DNA from: an uncultured Clostridia bacterium
Lineage (GTDB): Bacteria > Bacillota > Clostridia > Christensenellales > Borkfalkiaceae
Assembly: GCA_934247935.1 (NCBI GenBank)
Contig: CAKQKE010000001.1
Span: forward strand, 124,001-188,000
Length of the DNA stretch: 64,000 nt
Reading direction: 5' to 3'
Positions 25,115 through 35,695 of the stretch are shown one piece after another. The translations under genes were made by a program, and so were the position numbers. The stretch's first letter is position 1. Each line of letters begins with the position of its first letter. The notes beneath the pieces are model-generated. The model searched no databases and had not been told where the DNA came from. It was given only the letters and a program-made list of their open reading frames with translations.

Positions 25115-28100
25115 ATGGAACACACTAAGGCGAATAAATCAAAAGTATTAGCAATTATACTCGGTCTTACGATGTGCCTTGCACTTATGCTCGGCATTGT
25201 GCTTGCAAGCCCGACGAGTACGGTCTATGCGGAAGGAGAAACGCTTACGCCGTATGACGCAATTTACATAAATAATAATGCGTTAAACGATGGTTATCAT
25301 TTGAAAACGTCTGATGGAGGTCAACTAAAAGGCAACCCCGATACGGGTTACGTTGCCAAATACAAAGACGGTGTTTTGACTCTTAACAATTTTAACGGCG
25401 GGAACGTAGGTATAAATCCTGCTGCATCAGGATATTTCACAATCAACCTTATCGGAGACAATATTATTACCGGTGGGCAAAACGGCGTATTTATCGATGG
25501 AGAACATGAAGGACGAGTAACTATTACGTCTAATGCAAACGGAAAATTGACGATAAACGCTTCAAGCGCAAACTCTGTATGGGGAATAGCCTGCGGAGCG
25601 TCGGTAATGGCTAAGAACATTGACGTTGTTATTGGAGGCAACGCACAAGTCACAATTAACGCAACGTCTAATGGAGAAAACAATCAAGTTCAGGGTATTC
25701 ATGCAAGGAACGTAACAATTGAAGATAATGCAAGCGTTAATATTACAGCCAAAAACACAAACAATAGCACCACAAGTCAATGGGTATCAGGTATTTTTGC
25801 AAAAAACAATGTAACTATAAATACAAACGGCAATATCGATATTGACGTTAGCGAGGCGGGCGGTGATAGTGCTTATAGTTATGGTATTCAAAACTGCAAA
25901 ACGATGACTAAAGTCAAAAACATGACCATAAAAAATAAGAAATACGTGTCAAACGGTTATCCTATTACCCCGAGAGAAAACACATTTAGTGAAACTCATG
26001 CTGTAAACGAATATAGTATTAGCAATATTAACTTTGCGTCCTACCGCTATGGCACACCGCGCTATGTGGCAGCAATAAACGGCACACTTGCAGGTCCGGG
26101 CGTACCGGAAAGTTCGGATACAGGTTATGGATATTTCCTTGCGGGCGACTTAGTCACTTTGAATGCGCCTTCTTTGCAAGTGAGCGAAACGGATACGACA
26201 AACATACCGTTCGATAAATGGTTTTCGTTTGCAAGTGACGCAGTTATAACTAATCCAACAAGCCAAACCGGAGCGAAAGTTACCGTTCAAGACAAGGACA
26301 TTGAAGTAAGAGCAAATTATAATGCGTTTACCGTACAACCTGTTTTTGAAAGAGAAAGCGATACAAGAGGTACGGTGACAGTTACTCTTATTAGTAATGA
26401 ATTTAACCAAGGTAAGTGGCTAAAAATCAGACCGATAAACGATTTAACTATTTCAAAGGGTAATGTTGTGTCCGTTGACGGAACTACTTATAAAGCAACT
26501 CTTGAAGATAATGGGACTTATTACGGAACTCCTGCCGGCGAATATGTGGTTGAGGTTGAGTATAATAACAAAACATTATACAGCGCGCCGTTCACCATTG
26601 ACTACACCGAAAGGAAAGCAACCGTAGATAGCGTAACTATTTTTGGTGAGCAAGGCGAAACGATTGCAAACAAGGATATTACCGTTACTCTTACGGGATA
26701 TACGTTTGCAACCACTCTTTCGGGTGATTGGATAACAAATCTTCCTGCCGGACTTATTCAGTCTGTTACAAAAGTAAACGTCACCAAGGCGAAAATCACC
26801 GTCAGCGGTACGCCTACTGCTCTTAGCGACCAGTTTGTAGAAATCACAATTCCAAAGGCAAATATCACGGGACTTGCAAGCGATTTGACTGTCGAAAGCA
26901 ATTCGGACGCAAAATTTAATATCATTGCTCCGCTTAAAAAAGTCCTGTATCCAAAGGTTAAGGACATTGAGTATAACGGAAAACCGCAAAGCGGTGTGGA
27001 AGAAGGCGAAGGCTATACGCTTGCGGACCATATCGCCACAAACGCAGGCGAATATAAAGCGACCGCAACGTTGGAAAGCGGATATAAGTGGAGTGACGGC
27101 TATACCGAACGTTCAAGAATAGTCAAGTGGACCATTAAAAAAAGAACAGCCAAAGCGGAAGACTTTATATTTACTCCGCCGTCAAACCTTGTGTACGACA
27201 ATAGTGGAAAACGTCCAAGCGTGAAGATAAAGGATGAATTCAACTATACGGGATATTTAAACTTTGATTACAAGTGTGGCGAGTCCGTTGTGCTCGAACC
27301 GGTAGACGCGGGCGAATATAAGGTATATGTCAACGTAAGCGGTACCAAAAACTTTAATGCGGTCGGAAAAATACACGACGCGTCGTGGAAATATACTATC
27401 GCAAACGCAAGTCAAAGCATGCCTGACGCTTCGAGAATTACCACTGTTGCCCCGACTTCTTCGTCTGCAAACGACGGTATTATGCATGGAATAGGACACG
27501 ATATGGAATATCGCAAAGCGGGAGATGCTTTGTGGACTCAAGGCACGGGCAGTTCGATTACCGGACTTTCGTCGGGCAATTACGAAATAAGATATAAGGC
27601 AAAGTTTAATTACGATGCAAGCCCGTCAATTACCGTAACCGTTCCAGAAAGCGGCGTAGTTTCTTATAGCCTTACCGTAAATAACGGAACGGGTGGCGGT
27701 GTATTTACTGAGGGCGCAAGCGTAACTATCACCGCAAACGAGCCTACAATCGGAAAGAAATTTTCGGGTTGGACGATTGAGGGAATAAGCGGTCTTGATA
27801 CCACTCAAACAAGCATTACCTTTAATATGCCTGCCGGAAATGTAACGGCAACTGCAAATTACGAAGATATAGAGTACACAGTTACCGTAAACGGCGGTAC
27901 GACTATTAATGAAAAGGCAAAAGCAAAATATGGCGAAACGGTTACGATAACCGCAACAGTTCCTACGGGCAAGAGATTTGTCGAGTGGACTTCGGAAAGC
28001 GGCATTGCCTTTGCGGATAAAACAAACGCAACTACCACCTTTACAATGCCTGCCGAAGACGTTACCGTTACGGCAACGTTTGAAGACGAAACGTATAGAA

Positions 28101-28489
28101 TTACCGTCAACGGCGGAACAGGTAGCGGAACTTATAAGGAAGGCGAAAGCGTAACCATTACGGCAGAAGATAAAGAAGGTAAAGAGTTCAAAGGCTGGAA
28201 GGATGAGAGCGGAAAAATCGTCAGCACCAAAAAGGAATATACCTTCAAGGTAGAGGGAGAAAAAAACCTTACGGCTGTATATGAAGATATGTCTTCTGGC
28301 GGTGGCGAAATCACCCCGCCTGCTAAAAAAGACGGACTTTCGGGCGGAGCGATTGCGGGTATCGTAATCGGTTCGGTAGCGGTCGCAGGAATCGGCGGAT
28401 TTGCAATCTTCTGGTTTGTAGTCAGGAAAAAGACTTTTGCGGAATTAATCGCAGCAATCAAAGCGTTGTTATTCACCAAAAAGAAATAA
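25115..28489 (+). CDS. Secreted membrane-anchored repeat protein
   Basis: A 1,124-aa surface protein. Residues 1-39 are a signal peptide with cleavage after VYA. Residues 40-330 form a beta-helix-like, Asn/Thr-rich carbohydrate-binding-type region (many N-V-T-I and I-T-A strands). The middle has Ig-like segments and an MBG-like domain around 610-770 (DIEYNGKPQSG, TNAGEYKATATL). Three InlB-type bacterial repeats follow at about 850-1065, each ending in a GW plus TATFED-like strand. The C-terminus has a Ser/Gly/Pro linker, one Gly-rich membrane helix (around 1080-1103) and a basic tail; no LPXTG. AAAGGAG precedes the ATG. An adhesin-like role is inferred. Confidence 0.8.
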   Translation: MEHTKANKSKVLAIILGLTMCLALMLGIVLASPTSTVYAEGETLTPYDAIYINNNALNDGYHLKTSDGGQLKGNPDTGYVAKYKDGVLTLNNFNGGNVGINPAASGYFTINLIGDNIITGGQNGVFIDGEHEGRVTITSNANGKLTINASSANSVWGIACGASVMAKNIDVVIGGNAQVTINATSNGENNQVQGIHARNVTIEDNASVNITAKNTNNSTTSQWVSGIFAKNNVTINTNGNIDIDVSEAGGDSAYSYGIQNCKTMTKVKNMTIKNKKYVSNGYPITPRENTFSETHAVNEYSISNINFASYRYGTPRYVAAINGTLAGPGVPESSDTGYGYFLAGDLVTLNAPSLQVSETDTTNIPFDKWFSFASDAVITNPTSQTGAKVTVQDKDIEVRANYNAFTVQPVFERESDTRGTVTVTLISNEFNQGKWLKIRPINDLTISKGNVVSVDGTTYKATLEDNGTYYGTPAGEYVVEVEYNNKTLYSAPFTIDYTERKATVDSVTIFGEQGETIANKDITVTLTGYTFATTLSGDWITNLPAGLIQSVTKVNVTKAKITVSGTPTALSDQFVEITIPKANITGLASDLTVESNSDAKFNIIAPLKKVLYPKVKDIEYNGKPQSGVEEGEGYTLADHIATNAGEYKATATLESGYKWSDGYTERSRIVKWTIKKRTAKAEDFIFTPPSNLVYDNSGKRPSVKIKDEFNYTGYLNFDYKCGESVVLEPVDAGEYKVYVNVSGTKNFNAVGKIHDASWKYTIANASQSMPDASRITTVAPTSSSANDGIMHGIGHDMEYRKAGDALWTQGTGSSITGLSSGNYEIRYKAKFNYDASPSITVTVPESGVVSYSLTVNNGTGGGVFTEGASVTITANEPTIGKKFSGWTIEGISGLDTTQTSITFNMPAGNVTATANYEDIEYTVTVNGGTTINEKAKAKYGETVTITATVPTGKRFVEWTSESGIAFADKTNATTTFTMPAEDVTVTATFEDETYRITVNGGTGSGTYKEGESVTITAEDKEGKEFKGWKDESGKIVSTKKEYTFKVEGEKNLTAVYEDMSSGGGEITPPAKKDGLSGGAIAGIVIGSVAVAGIGGFAIFWFVVRKKTFAELIAAIKALLFTKKK

Positions 28490-28506
28490 GATGAACAAAT
28501 AACAAC

Positions 28507-28588
28507 AAGCCGTTCGTAGCCATGCGGACGGCTTTAATGTTAAAAGGAAAAAAGGCTCTTGATGCGTGGCAGCAATCAAGAGTCTTTT
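28507..28588. terminator. Two hairpins between convergent genes
   Basis: A 10-bp stem (28507-28516 with 28525-28534) has no clear T-run. The second, with a 14-bp stem (28550-28563 with 28575-28588), has A and T runs on both sides and can stop transcription from either direction. Confidence 0.75.
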
Positions 28589-28606
28589 ATGTTAAAAAGC
28601 GATTAA

Positions 28607-30322
28607 TTATCTTACAATCAATTCGGTGTGCGGGTCAGAGTCGGCATAGCAGGTTTTGTATTCAAAATAATTTACAAACCCCGGTTTTGCTCCCGACGGC
28701 TTTTTTACGTACTTTTTCAAAGTGTAGTCGACCGGTATTTTCGTTCCGCCTTTGGCTTTGGAGTGGCTCACGCAAATTTCCGCGGCGACCAGAATTACGT
28801 CGTCGGGTATAGTCGAGCCTTTGCTTTCGATAAACACGTGAGAAGAGTGGAAGTCTTTTGTGTGCAACCACAAGTCGGAATTTTTTGCTTTTTCGCCCAA
28901 TCGTTCGTTTTGAATATTGTTTTTGCCCATTCTTATGGTATAGCCGTTGTATAAATATTCCGTGCAAATAAGCGGCGCATTTTTATTCTTTTTGTTGTTT
29001 TTTACCGTCGCGTCTTTAATTATGCCTTGCAAAATCAATTCTTCTTCGATATCGTTAAAATCGTCTATACACGTGCAAAGTTCGGTCTCGTTTTTTACCG
29101 AAGCGACGTATAAAAGTTCGTTTTCGACTTCTTCTATCTGCGGGGCGATTGCCTCTAAAGTCTTTTTTTGTTTGCGATATTTCTTGAAATATTTTTGAGC
29201 GTTTTCATTGGCGGAAAGGTTTTTATCGAGCGATATTTTTATTTTTTCTCCCGTCTCGCTGTAGTAATTGTCAAGCACGCACGAGTCAGAACCTTTTGGT
29301 ATCGCATAGGCGAAAGAGGTGAGTAGTTCGCCTTTTATTTTAAGAGCATCCACGTCTCCGCACGCACGTTTTCTTTCGAGCAGTAACGCCTCTTTCTTTA
29401 AAAGTTTTTTCTCGTAAGCGGTAATTTTGGAGTAAATTTGTCTATACTTATTTTCAAACGATTTCGTGTTTTCACGATCGCTGTAGTATTTGTCCTGAGC
29501 CTCGTTTACCGTTGAAAAACGCAAAATTTCTCCGCTTACGCTTTGGTATGTTATCGCGAAAAAATCGCCTTCTTTTCCGCTGCCCACAGTGCACGGAGCA
29601 AAATCGGAATTATTTATAAAATTAGTTATAAAATCGTAAAATTTGAAAGTATTTATGTTTTGATTTTCGCTTGGATTTGCACGCAGATATTCATATGCGA
29701 TTTCGTTTGCCGTGGACGATGCCACGCCTTTAAAACGATTGAATAAAAATTCGCCGAGGTCGCCGCCTTGATAAGACGAAAGCACCGGAATCGACTTTTC
29801 TTTGTCGAGTAAATTTTCTTTGTCCTGCGGCGGCGGAGAAGTGTATTTCATGCCCGCAAGCATGGGTCTGTAAGAATTGACTTCTATTCCCGGTGTTTTA
29901 AGCGAGCCGAGTATCAAGCCGTTTTGCGTGAGTATCGCGTTTGAGTACTTGCCCATAATTTCAAGGTAAAGTTTTTTCTCTTCCTCTTCTTTAAAGTCGT
30001 TTAAATGCTCGAAAGTAAAGCAAACGACTCTTTCCGGAAAATCGAGCGATACGTTTTTTATCGTCGCACCCGAAAGGTGCTTCCTTAAAAGCATACAAAA
30101 ATTGGGGGCTGTCAGCGGATTGGCTTTTTCTTGTGTGGTAAAGCCGACTCTGCAAAACGAAGCGTTTGTGGACATGACGAGTTTTTTCGTTTCTTTGCCC
30201 GTGTAAACGGTAAAAATAACTTCGTCGTTATTTGGTTGATTTATCTTATTGACTTTGCCGCCGATAAGCGTTGTATTAAGTTCGGAAACAATCGCTTTAA
30301 GCGTAAATGCGTCTTGTGGCAT
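28607..30322 (-). CDS. rqcH: Rqc2 homolog RqcH (NFACT protein)
   Basis: RqcH binds stalled 50S subunits and adds C-terminal alanine tails that mark the nascent chain for degradation; the same family was described as fibronectin-binding FbpA. The 571-aa protein starts at ATG 30322 (AGAGGT upstream; an in-frame ATG 8 codons earlier lacks one). It has NFACT-N (to about 180), a long coiled coil (about 270-430) and NFACT-R (SDLWLHTKDFHSSHVFIES). The NFACT-N Asp-Arg pair used for tRNA binding in Bacillus appears here as Glu-Arg in DFPERVV. Confidence 0.9.
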   Translation of the reverse strand: MPQDAFTLKAIVSELNTTLIGGKVNKINQPNNDEVIFTVYTGKETKKLVMSTNASFCRVGFTTQEKANPLTAPNFCMLLRKHLSGATIKNVSLDFPERVVCFTFEHLNDFKEEEEKKLYLEIMGKYSNAILTQNGLILGSLKTPGIEVNSYRPMLAGMKYTSPPPQDKENLLDKEKSIPVLSSYQGGDLGEFLFNRFKGVASSTANEIAYEYLRANPSENQNINTFKFYDFITNFINNSDFAPCTVGSGKEGDFFAITYQSVSGEILRFSTVNEAQDKYYSDRENTKSFENKYRQIYSKITAYEKKLLKKEALLLERKRACGDVDALKIKGELLTSFAYAIPKGSDSCVLDNYYSETGEKIKISLDKNLSANENAQKYFKKYRKQKKTLEAIAPQIEEVENELLYVASVKNETELCTCIDDFNDIEEELILQGIIKDATVKNNKKNKNAPLICTEYLYNGYTIRMGKNNIQNERLGEKAKNSDLWLHTKDFHSSHVFIESKGSTIPDDVILVAAEICVSHSKAKGGTKIPVDYTLKKYVKKPSGAKPGFVNYFEYKTCYADSDPHTELIVR

Positions 30323-30560
30323 GATTACCTCTATAAGTATAAACAAAATTTTGCGGTTTTAGTTGTGCCGGATGCGGTTTTAATTGCATCAAAAATATTT
30401 TAAATGCTTCAAACACGATTTTAAATGCGCCGGAAATGTTTTCAACTTGCGTCGTTTGCATTTTTAAACACGTCAAATGCGATTTTAAATAAGTTAAAAA
30501 CGTTTCCGAATATACCGAAATCGGTTTAAAATATGCCGAAACGACGGTTTTATTATATAA
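30323..30560. repeat. Degenerate ~21-bp repeats upstream of rqcH
   Basis: About nine imperfect units of the type (G)(C/A)TTTTAAATGC... recur every 20-23 bases from about 30352 to 30545. Read on the minus strand they give a repetitive 101-codon frame, which I regard as an artefact because it overlaps the rqcH start region and has no ribosome site. I see no clear rqcH promoter in the array. Confidence 0.45.
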
Positions 30561-30596
30561 TAATTTAAAATATTTGTAAATTGTTTGCGTATTGAT

Positions 30597-30625
30597 TTGC
30601 AATATTTATAAAGATATGGTAAAAT
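30597..30625 (+). promoter_or_regulatory. tig promoter
   Basis: TTGCAA (30597-30602), 17 bases, TAAAAT (30620-30625). It should drive tig-clpP-clpX. Confidence 0.65.
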
Positions 30626-30680
30626 ATTTTGGCAATTAAAGACGATTGATTAAATTGTTGATTTTATTTAGGAGAGAGTT

Positions 30681-31967
30681 ATGAAGTACACTTACAAAAA
30701 CGTGGAAAACAGCAAAGTCAGAATCGAAATCACTTTGACGGAAAAAGAATGGAAAGCAGCGCAAGAAAAAGCATACCAGAAGACCAAGGGCAGATACAAC
30801 GTCCAGGGTTTCAGAAAAGGACACGTTCCGATGAATATGCTTATCAAACTCTACGGAGAAGGAGTATTCTTTGAAGAGGCTATAAATATTGCTTTGCCCG
30901 AGTATTATTATCAAGTACTCGATAAAGAGCCGACAATCGAGGCAATCGACAGACCCGAAGTGGATATCGGCAAAGTTACGCCCGCTAAACTTGTACTTAT
31001 CGCTACCGTACCCGTTAAGCCCGAAGTAAAAATCGGACAATATAAAGGTATAAAGGTTGAAAAAGTTGAGTATAATGTTAGCGACGAAGACTTGGAAAAC
31101 GAAGTAAAGAAACTTCTTGAAAGAAATTCGAGAGAAGTCGAAGTGACAGACAGACCCGCAGGAAGCGGCGATATCACGGTAATCGATTACAGCGGCAGCG
31201 TCGACGGCGTTAAGTTTGACGGCGGCACGGCTCAGAATCAGACGCTTGTGCTCGGCAGCGGCGCGTTTATTCCCGGTTTTGAAGAACAGGTGGTCGGTAT
31301 GAATATCGGCGAAGAAAAGGATATCACGGTTAAATTCCCCGACGATTATCACGCTGAAAATCTCAAAGGTAAAGAGGCTGTATTTACCGTAAAACTTCAC
31401 GAAATCAAAATTAAAGAACTTCCCGAACTCAACGACGAGTTCATAAAGGACGCAACGGGCGAAGAATCGGTCGAGGCTTATAAGGCTTCCACAATGGCAA
31501 AACTTAAAGAAGCAAACGACAAAAAGGCTGAAACCGAAACCGAAAACAAACTTCTGGACGCAATTTGCGCAACTGCCGAAGTCGAAATCCCCGAAGTACT
31601 CGTTGAGAGACAAATCGACGCTTTTGTACAAGATATGGAATACAGAATGATGTATTCGGGACTTCGCCTCGAAGATTACCTTAAATACGTAGGCAAGACT
31701 ATGGAAGAGTACAGACAAGGTTTTAAGGAGCAAGCGACTAAGCAAGTTAAGTCCCAACTTGTAATCGACAAGATTATAAGGGACGAAAACATCACAGCAA
31801 CCGAAGAAGAAATCGACTCTCAACTTGAAAAAATGGCGTCGGACGCAGGTAAAACGCTTGCAGAGTACAAAGAAAAACTCGACGACAGACAAAAAGATTA
31901 CGTTGAAAACAACGTTATTATCGAAAAATTATTCAAATTCTTAAAGGAAAACAACGAAATAGCATAA
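30681..31967 (+). CDS. tig: Trigger factor
   Basis: Trigger factor is the ribosome-docked chaperone that meets nascent chains first. The 428-aa protein shows the ribosome-binding signature GFRKGHVPM (near residue 45), an FKBP-type prolyl isomerase domain (VIDYSGSVDGVKF to about 240) and the C-terminal substrate-cradling domain. GGAGAGAG precedes the ATG. clpP and clpX follow within 15 bases and 1 base, the standard protein quality-control cluster. A long minus-strand frame over it is a shadow. Confidence 0.96.
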   Translation: MKYTYKNVENSKVRIEITLTEKEWKAAQEKAYQKTKGRYNVQGFRKGHVPMNMLIKLYGEGVFFEEAINIALPEYYYQVLDKEPTIEAIDRPEVDIGKVTPAKLVLIATVPVKPEVKIGQYKGIKVEKVEYNVSDEDLENEVKKLLERNSREVEVTDRPAGSGDITVIDYSGSVDGVKFDGGTAQNQTLVLGSGAFIPGFEEQVVGMNIGEEKDITVKFPDDYHAENLKGKEAVFTVKLHEIKIKELPELNDEFIKDATGEESVEAYKASTMAKLKEANDKKAETETENKLLDAICATAEVEIPEVLVERQIDAFVQDMEYRMMYSGLRLEDYLKYVGKTMEEYRQGFKEQATKQVKSQLVIDKIIRDENITATEEEIDSQLEKMASDAGKTLAEYKEKLDDRQKDYVENNVIIEKLFKFLKENNEIA

Positions 31968-31981
31968 AAACGGAGGGCTAA

Positions 31982-32575
31982 ATGGCACTTATACCAACGG
32001 TTATCGACAACGTTTCCGGTTCGGAAAGGGTTTACGACATATATTCGAGATTGCTTGAAAGCAGAATTATATTTTTGTCGGGCGAAATAAACGACGCTTT
32101 GGCGTCCACGGTAGTCGCTCAACTTATTTATCTCGAATCGGTAAATCCCGATAAAGACATACAAATTTATATCAACAGTCCGGGTGGAAGCGTATCGGCG
32201 GGTTTTGCGATTTACGATACGATAAATTATATAAAATGCGACGTCATCACCGTATGCGTCGGTCTTGCCGCAAGCATGGGCGCATTTTTGCTTTCAAGCG
32301 GAACGAAGGGTAAAAGATTTGCCCTTCCCAACAGCGAAATAATGATTCATCAACCGCTCGGCGGCGCGCAAGGTCAGGCAACCGATATAAGTATTCAAGC
32401 CAAGCAGATTCTCCGTATAAAGGACAATATCAACAAGATTTTGTCCGAAAACACGGGAAAACCCGTGGAAGTAATAGCAGCCGATACAGACAGAGATAAT
32501 TATATGACCGCGCAAGAGGCGAAAGATTACGGACTTATCGACGCTATTTATTATAAAAGGAAAACGGAGGAATAA
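31982..32575 (+). CDS. clpP: ATP-dependent Clp protease proteolytic subunit
   Basis: A 197-aa subunit of the tetradecameric ClpP barrel. The catalytic triad is intact: S98 in AASMGA, H123 in MIHQP and D172 in DTDRDNY. The INSPGG motif is present. It works with ClpX from the next gene, which starts on the last base of the clpP stop (TAATG). Confidence 0.97.
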   Translation: MALIPTVIDNVSGSERVYDIYSRLLESRIIFLSGEINDALASTVVAQLIYLESVNPDKDIQIYINSPGGSVSAGFAIYDTINYIKCDVITVCVGLAASMGAFLLSSGTKGKRFALPNSEIMIHQPLGGAQGQATDISIQAKQILRIKDNINKILSENTGKPVEVIAADTDRDNYMTAQEAKDYGLIDAIYYKRKTEE

Positions 32576-33831
32576 TGGCAAACAACAACGAAAAATTATC
32601 CGGACTCAACTGTATATTCTGCGGTAAACCCAAAGAAATCGTCAACAAACTCATTGCGGGACCAAACGGCGTGCTTATTTGCGACGAATGCGTCGAAATG
32701 TGCAAAGAACTGTTAGACGAAGAATTGAGAGACGAAATAGACGGAGAGATAAACCTTTTAAAACCCGCGGAAATCAAAGCCGAACTCGATAAATACATCG
32801 TCGGGCAAGACAAGGCGAAAAAGGTGCTTTCCGTTGCCGTATACAATCATTACAAGCGCGTAAATCTCGCAAAAAGCAATCGTTTTAAAGACGACGATAT
32901 GGACACCGAAATAGATAAAAGCAATATTTTGTTGTTGGGTCCTACAGGTTGCGGTAAAACTTTGCTTGCAAGGACGCTTGCAAAAATATTGAACGTGCCG
33001 TTTGCGGTGGCGGACGCAACGACGCTTACCGAAGCGGGTTACGTCGGCGAAGACGTAGAAAATATACTTTTGAAACTCATTCAGAATGCCGATTACGACA
33101 TTGAAAAAGCAGAACGCGGCATTATTTATATAGACGAAATAGACAAAATCGCAAGAAAAAGCGAAAACGTATCCATCACTCGCGACGTATCGGGAGAGGG
33201 TGTGCAACAAGCACTTTTGAAAATTATCGAAAGTACTATTGCGTCCGTTCCTCCTCAGGGAGGCAGAAAACATCCTCAGCAAGAGTTATTACGCATAGAT
33301 ACGACGAATATTTTGTTTATATGCGGCGGCGCGTTTGTAGGACTCGATAAAATCATCGAAAAAAGAAAGAACGACGCGGGTCTCGGTTTCGGCGCGTCGG
33401 TAAGGGAAAAGGGAGACGATTTCTCCAATTCTTATTTAGAGGATATTCAACCTCACGACCTCACCAAATACGGGCTTATTCCCGAATTCGTGGGCAGATT
33501 GCCCATTGTCGTGGGTCTTTATCCGCTTGACGAAACCGCTCTTGTAAAAATAATGACCGAGCCTAAAAACGCAATAATCAAACAGTATAAAAAACTCGTG
33601 GGTATCGACAACGTAGAACTTGTTATTACCGACGACGCCGTTTCGGAAATCGCTAAAAAGGCGATGACGCTTAAAACAGGCGCAAGAGGACTTCGTACCA
33701 TATTTGAAAACATAATGCTTGACAGTATGTATGATTTGCCGAGTATTTCCGGCGCAAACAAACTCGTCATTGACGCGGACGCCGTAAAAGGAATAAAAAA
33801 ACCGCGAATCATCAAGGAAGAAATAGCGTAA
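32575..33831 (+). CDS. clpX: ATP-dependent Clp protease ATP-binding subunit ClpX
   Basis: ClpX unfolds substrates and threads them into ClpP. The 418-aa protein has the N-terminal zinc domain (CIFCGKP and CDECV), Walker A GPTGCGKT (122-129), Walker [10 protein letters not shown], a sensor region and the ClpP-binding loop (IGFGAS-like LGFGASV). Full length for the family. Confidence 0.97.
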   Translation: MANNNEKLSGLNCIFCGKPKEIVNKLIAGPNGVLICDECVEMCKELLDEELRDEIDGEINLLKPAEIKAELDKYIVGQDKAKKVLSVAVYNHYKRVNLAKSNRFKDDDMDTEIDKSNILLLGPTGCGKTLLARTLAKILNVPFAVADATTLTEAGYVGEDVENILLKLIQNADYDIEKAERGIIYIDEIDKIARKSENVSITRDVSGEGVQQALLKIIESTIASVPPQGGRKHPQQELLRIDTTNILFICGGAFVGLDKIIEKRKNDAGLGFGASVREKGDDFSNSYLEDIQPHDLTKYGLIPEFVGRLPIVVGLYPLDETALVKIMTEPKNAIIKQYKKLVGIDNVELVITDDAVSEIAKKAMTLKTGARGLRTIFENIMLDSMYDLPSISGANKLVIDADAVKGIKKPRIIKEEIA

Positions 33832-33856
33832 AAGCAAAATGACGGACAACAAAAAC

Positions 33857-33885
33857 AAAGGTCGCTGAAAATGGCGACCTTTTTA
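33857..33885 (+). terminator. Terminator after clpX
   Basis: A 9-bp stem (33857-33865 with 33874-33882), 8-base loop and a T-run. Confidence 0.85.
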
Positions 33886-34011
33886 CATAAATTTTCGTAT
33901 AATTTAAAAATTTTAGTAACAAAAAAAGGCAAACAGTCTAAATTTTAAGTAAAAGAAATGAGAATTTTTGACGAAAATTTCTTTTTATGAGACTATAAAA
34001 GTGTAATTAAC

Positions 34012-34129
34012 TTTACAATTAATTACAATTATTATATAATAATGTAGAAAAATTAAGAATGCCGTTTTATTTTTACATAAAATCGATATTAAAGACGAGT
34101 AAAGATTAATGAAAACTTATAAAAACGGC
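34012..34129 (+). promoter_or_regulatory. proS promoter and leader
   Basis: TTTACA (34012-34017), 17 bases, TATAAT (34035-34040) give a strong promoter. The leader of about 130 bases can pair GCCGTTTT (34061-34068) with 34122-34129 around a large loop. No T-box features (specifier loop, conserved T-box sequence, terminator) are seen. The stretch 33886-34011 is AT-rich without a gene. Confidence 0.7.
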
Positions 34130-34174
34130 GGTTCTCGCAGAATATGATAAAATTTTAACGTTAAGAGGTGCGTT

Positions 34175-35605
34175 ATGGCAGATGAAAAACAATTTGTAAA
34201 AGACATTGCGGATATCGATACCGATTTCACGCAATGGTATACCGACGTAATTAAAAAGACCGAACTTGTAGATTACGGTCCGGTTAAAGGTACTATGGTT
34301 ATCCGTCCTTACGGCTATGCCATCTGGGAGAATATTCAGGCGGAACTTAATAAGCGTTTTAAGGCGCAAGGCGTAAAAAACGCATATTTCCCCATGTTTA
34401 TACCCATGAGTTATTTAAAAAGAGAGGCAGAGCACGTCGAGGGGTTTGCTCCCGAAGTCGCGGTCGTTACGCATGCCGGCGGCGCGGAACTTGCCGAGCC
34501 GCTTGTAGTTCGCCCCACCAGCGAGACGATTATTTGCGAAATGTTTTCAAAATGGATGAAGTCTTACAGAGACCTTCCCATTTGCATAAACCAATGGGCA
34601 AACGTCGTTCGTTGGGAAAAAACCACAAGACCGTTTTTAAGGACGAGCGAATTTTTGTGGCAAGAGGGACACACAGTCCACGCAACGCAAGAAGAAGCGG
34701 AAGAAATGACCAGGCGCATGCTCGGAGTTTATAAAGAATTTGCCGAAAACGCAATGGCAATGCCGGTACTTACTGGAAGAAAGACCGAAAAGGAAAAGTT
34801 TGCGGGTGCGGTTGCTACTTACGGAATGGAGGCGATGATGATCGACGGAAAGAGCCTTCAGGCGGGAACGAGCCATTTCCTCGGTCAGAACTTCGCAAAG
34901 TCGTTTAATATGAAATTCCTCGATAAAGACAGCACTTTAAAATACGGTTGGTCTTCGTCGTGGGGCGTGTCTACAAGACTTATCGGCGCGCTTATAATGG
35001 CGCACGGCGACCAGAGAGGACTTGTTCTTCCTCCCGTGCTTGCGCCTGTTCAGGTAATTGTTATACCCGTTGCAAAACATAAAGAGGGCGTCGTGGAAAA
35101 GGCGACAGAAATATGCAACGAACTTTTAAAACTCGGCATCAGGGCAGAAACGGACAACAGAGACATGAGTCCCGGCTGGAAGTTTAACGAGTGGGAAATG
35201 AAAGGCGTACCCGTAAGAATCGAAGTAGGTCCGAGAGATATGGAAAAGGGCGTATACGTTCTTTCCAGAAGAGACACTTTGGAAAAACAGGAACACGCTT
35301 TGGGCGATTACGCGTTTATTACTTCGCTTCTCGATGAAATTCAAAAGAATATGCTTGAAAAATCAAGAGAAAACATGAACGAGAGAATCACTTACGCCGA
35401 CAGCATTGAAGGTATTTTGCAAGCGGTTGAAAACAAAATGTTCGTAAAAGCACCCTGGTGCGGTTGCAGAGAATGCGAAGACGCAATCAAGGACAGAACC
35501 GCCGCTTCGGCAAGAGTAATCGCCGAGGACAGCGCAGAAGGCAAGACTTGCGCCGTTTGCGGCAAAAAAGCCGAAAAGATAGTATATTTCGCAAGGGCGT
35601 ATTGA
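34175..35605 (+). CDS. proS: Prolyl-tRNA synthetase, archaeal/eukaryotic type
   Basis: Charges tRNA-Pro with proline. The 476-aa protein is the short class II form without the bacterial editing insertion: motif 2 reads RWEKTTRPFLRTSEFLWQEG and the C-terminal zinc-type domain has CGCRECE plus CAVCGKK and ends with the typical Tyr. This type is common in Clostridia and Mycoplasma as well as archaea. Ribosome site AGAGGTG. Confidence 0.95.
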   Translation: MADEKQFVKDIADIDTDFTQWYTDVIKKTELVDYGPVKGTMVIRPYGYAIWENIQAELNKRFKAQGVKNAYFPMFIPMSYLKREAEHVEGFAPEVAVVTHAGGAELAEPLVVRPTSETIICEMFSKWMKSYRDLPICINQWANVVRWEKTTRPFLRTSEFLWQEGHTVHATQEEAEEMTRRMLGVYKEFAENAMAMPVLTGRKTEKEKFAGAVATYGMEAMMIDGKSLQAGTSHFLGQNFAKSFNMKFLDKDSTLKYGWSSSWGVSTRLIGALIMAHGDQRGLVLPPVLAPVQVIVIPVAKHKEGVVEKATEICNELLKLGIRAETDNRDMSPGWKFNEWEMKGVPVRIEVGPRDMEKGVYVLSRRDTLEKQEHALGDYAFITSLLDEIQKNMLEKSRENMNERITYADSIEGILQAVENKMFVKAPWCGCRECEDAIKDRTAASARVIAEDSAEGKTCAVCGKKAEKIVYFARAY

Positions 35606-35695
35606 TAAATAGAATAACGATTAGATTTTAATAAAATCGCGCAAAAACGAGCCGTGCAAACGGGAGTGCGCGCGAAGAAAGTTAAGGGTGGCAAA

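Noticed and set aside
30297..30602. 101-codon minus frame upstream of rqcH
   Set aside because: Produced by the 21-base repeats; a better start for rqcH with its own ribosome site follows at 30322.
30636..31892. 418-codon minus-strand frame over tig
   Set aside because: Shadow of trigger factor; the plus strand is an unmistakable full-length family member.
34041..34174. T-box riboswitch for proS
   Set aside because: No conserved T-box sequence, no antiterminator/terminator pair; only one long-range stem.
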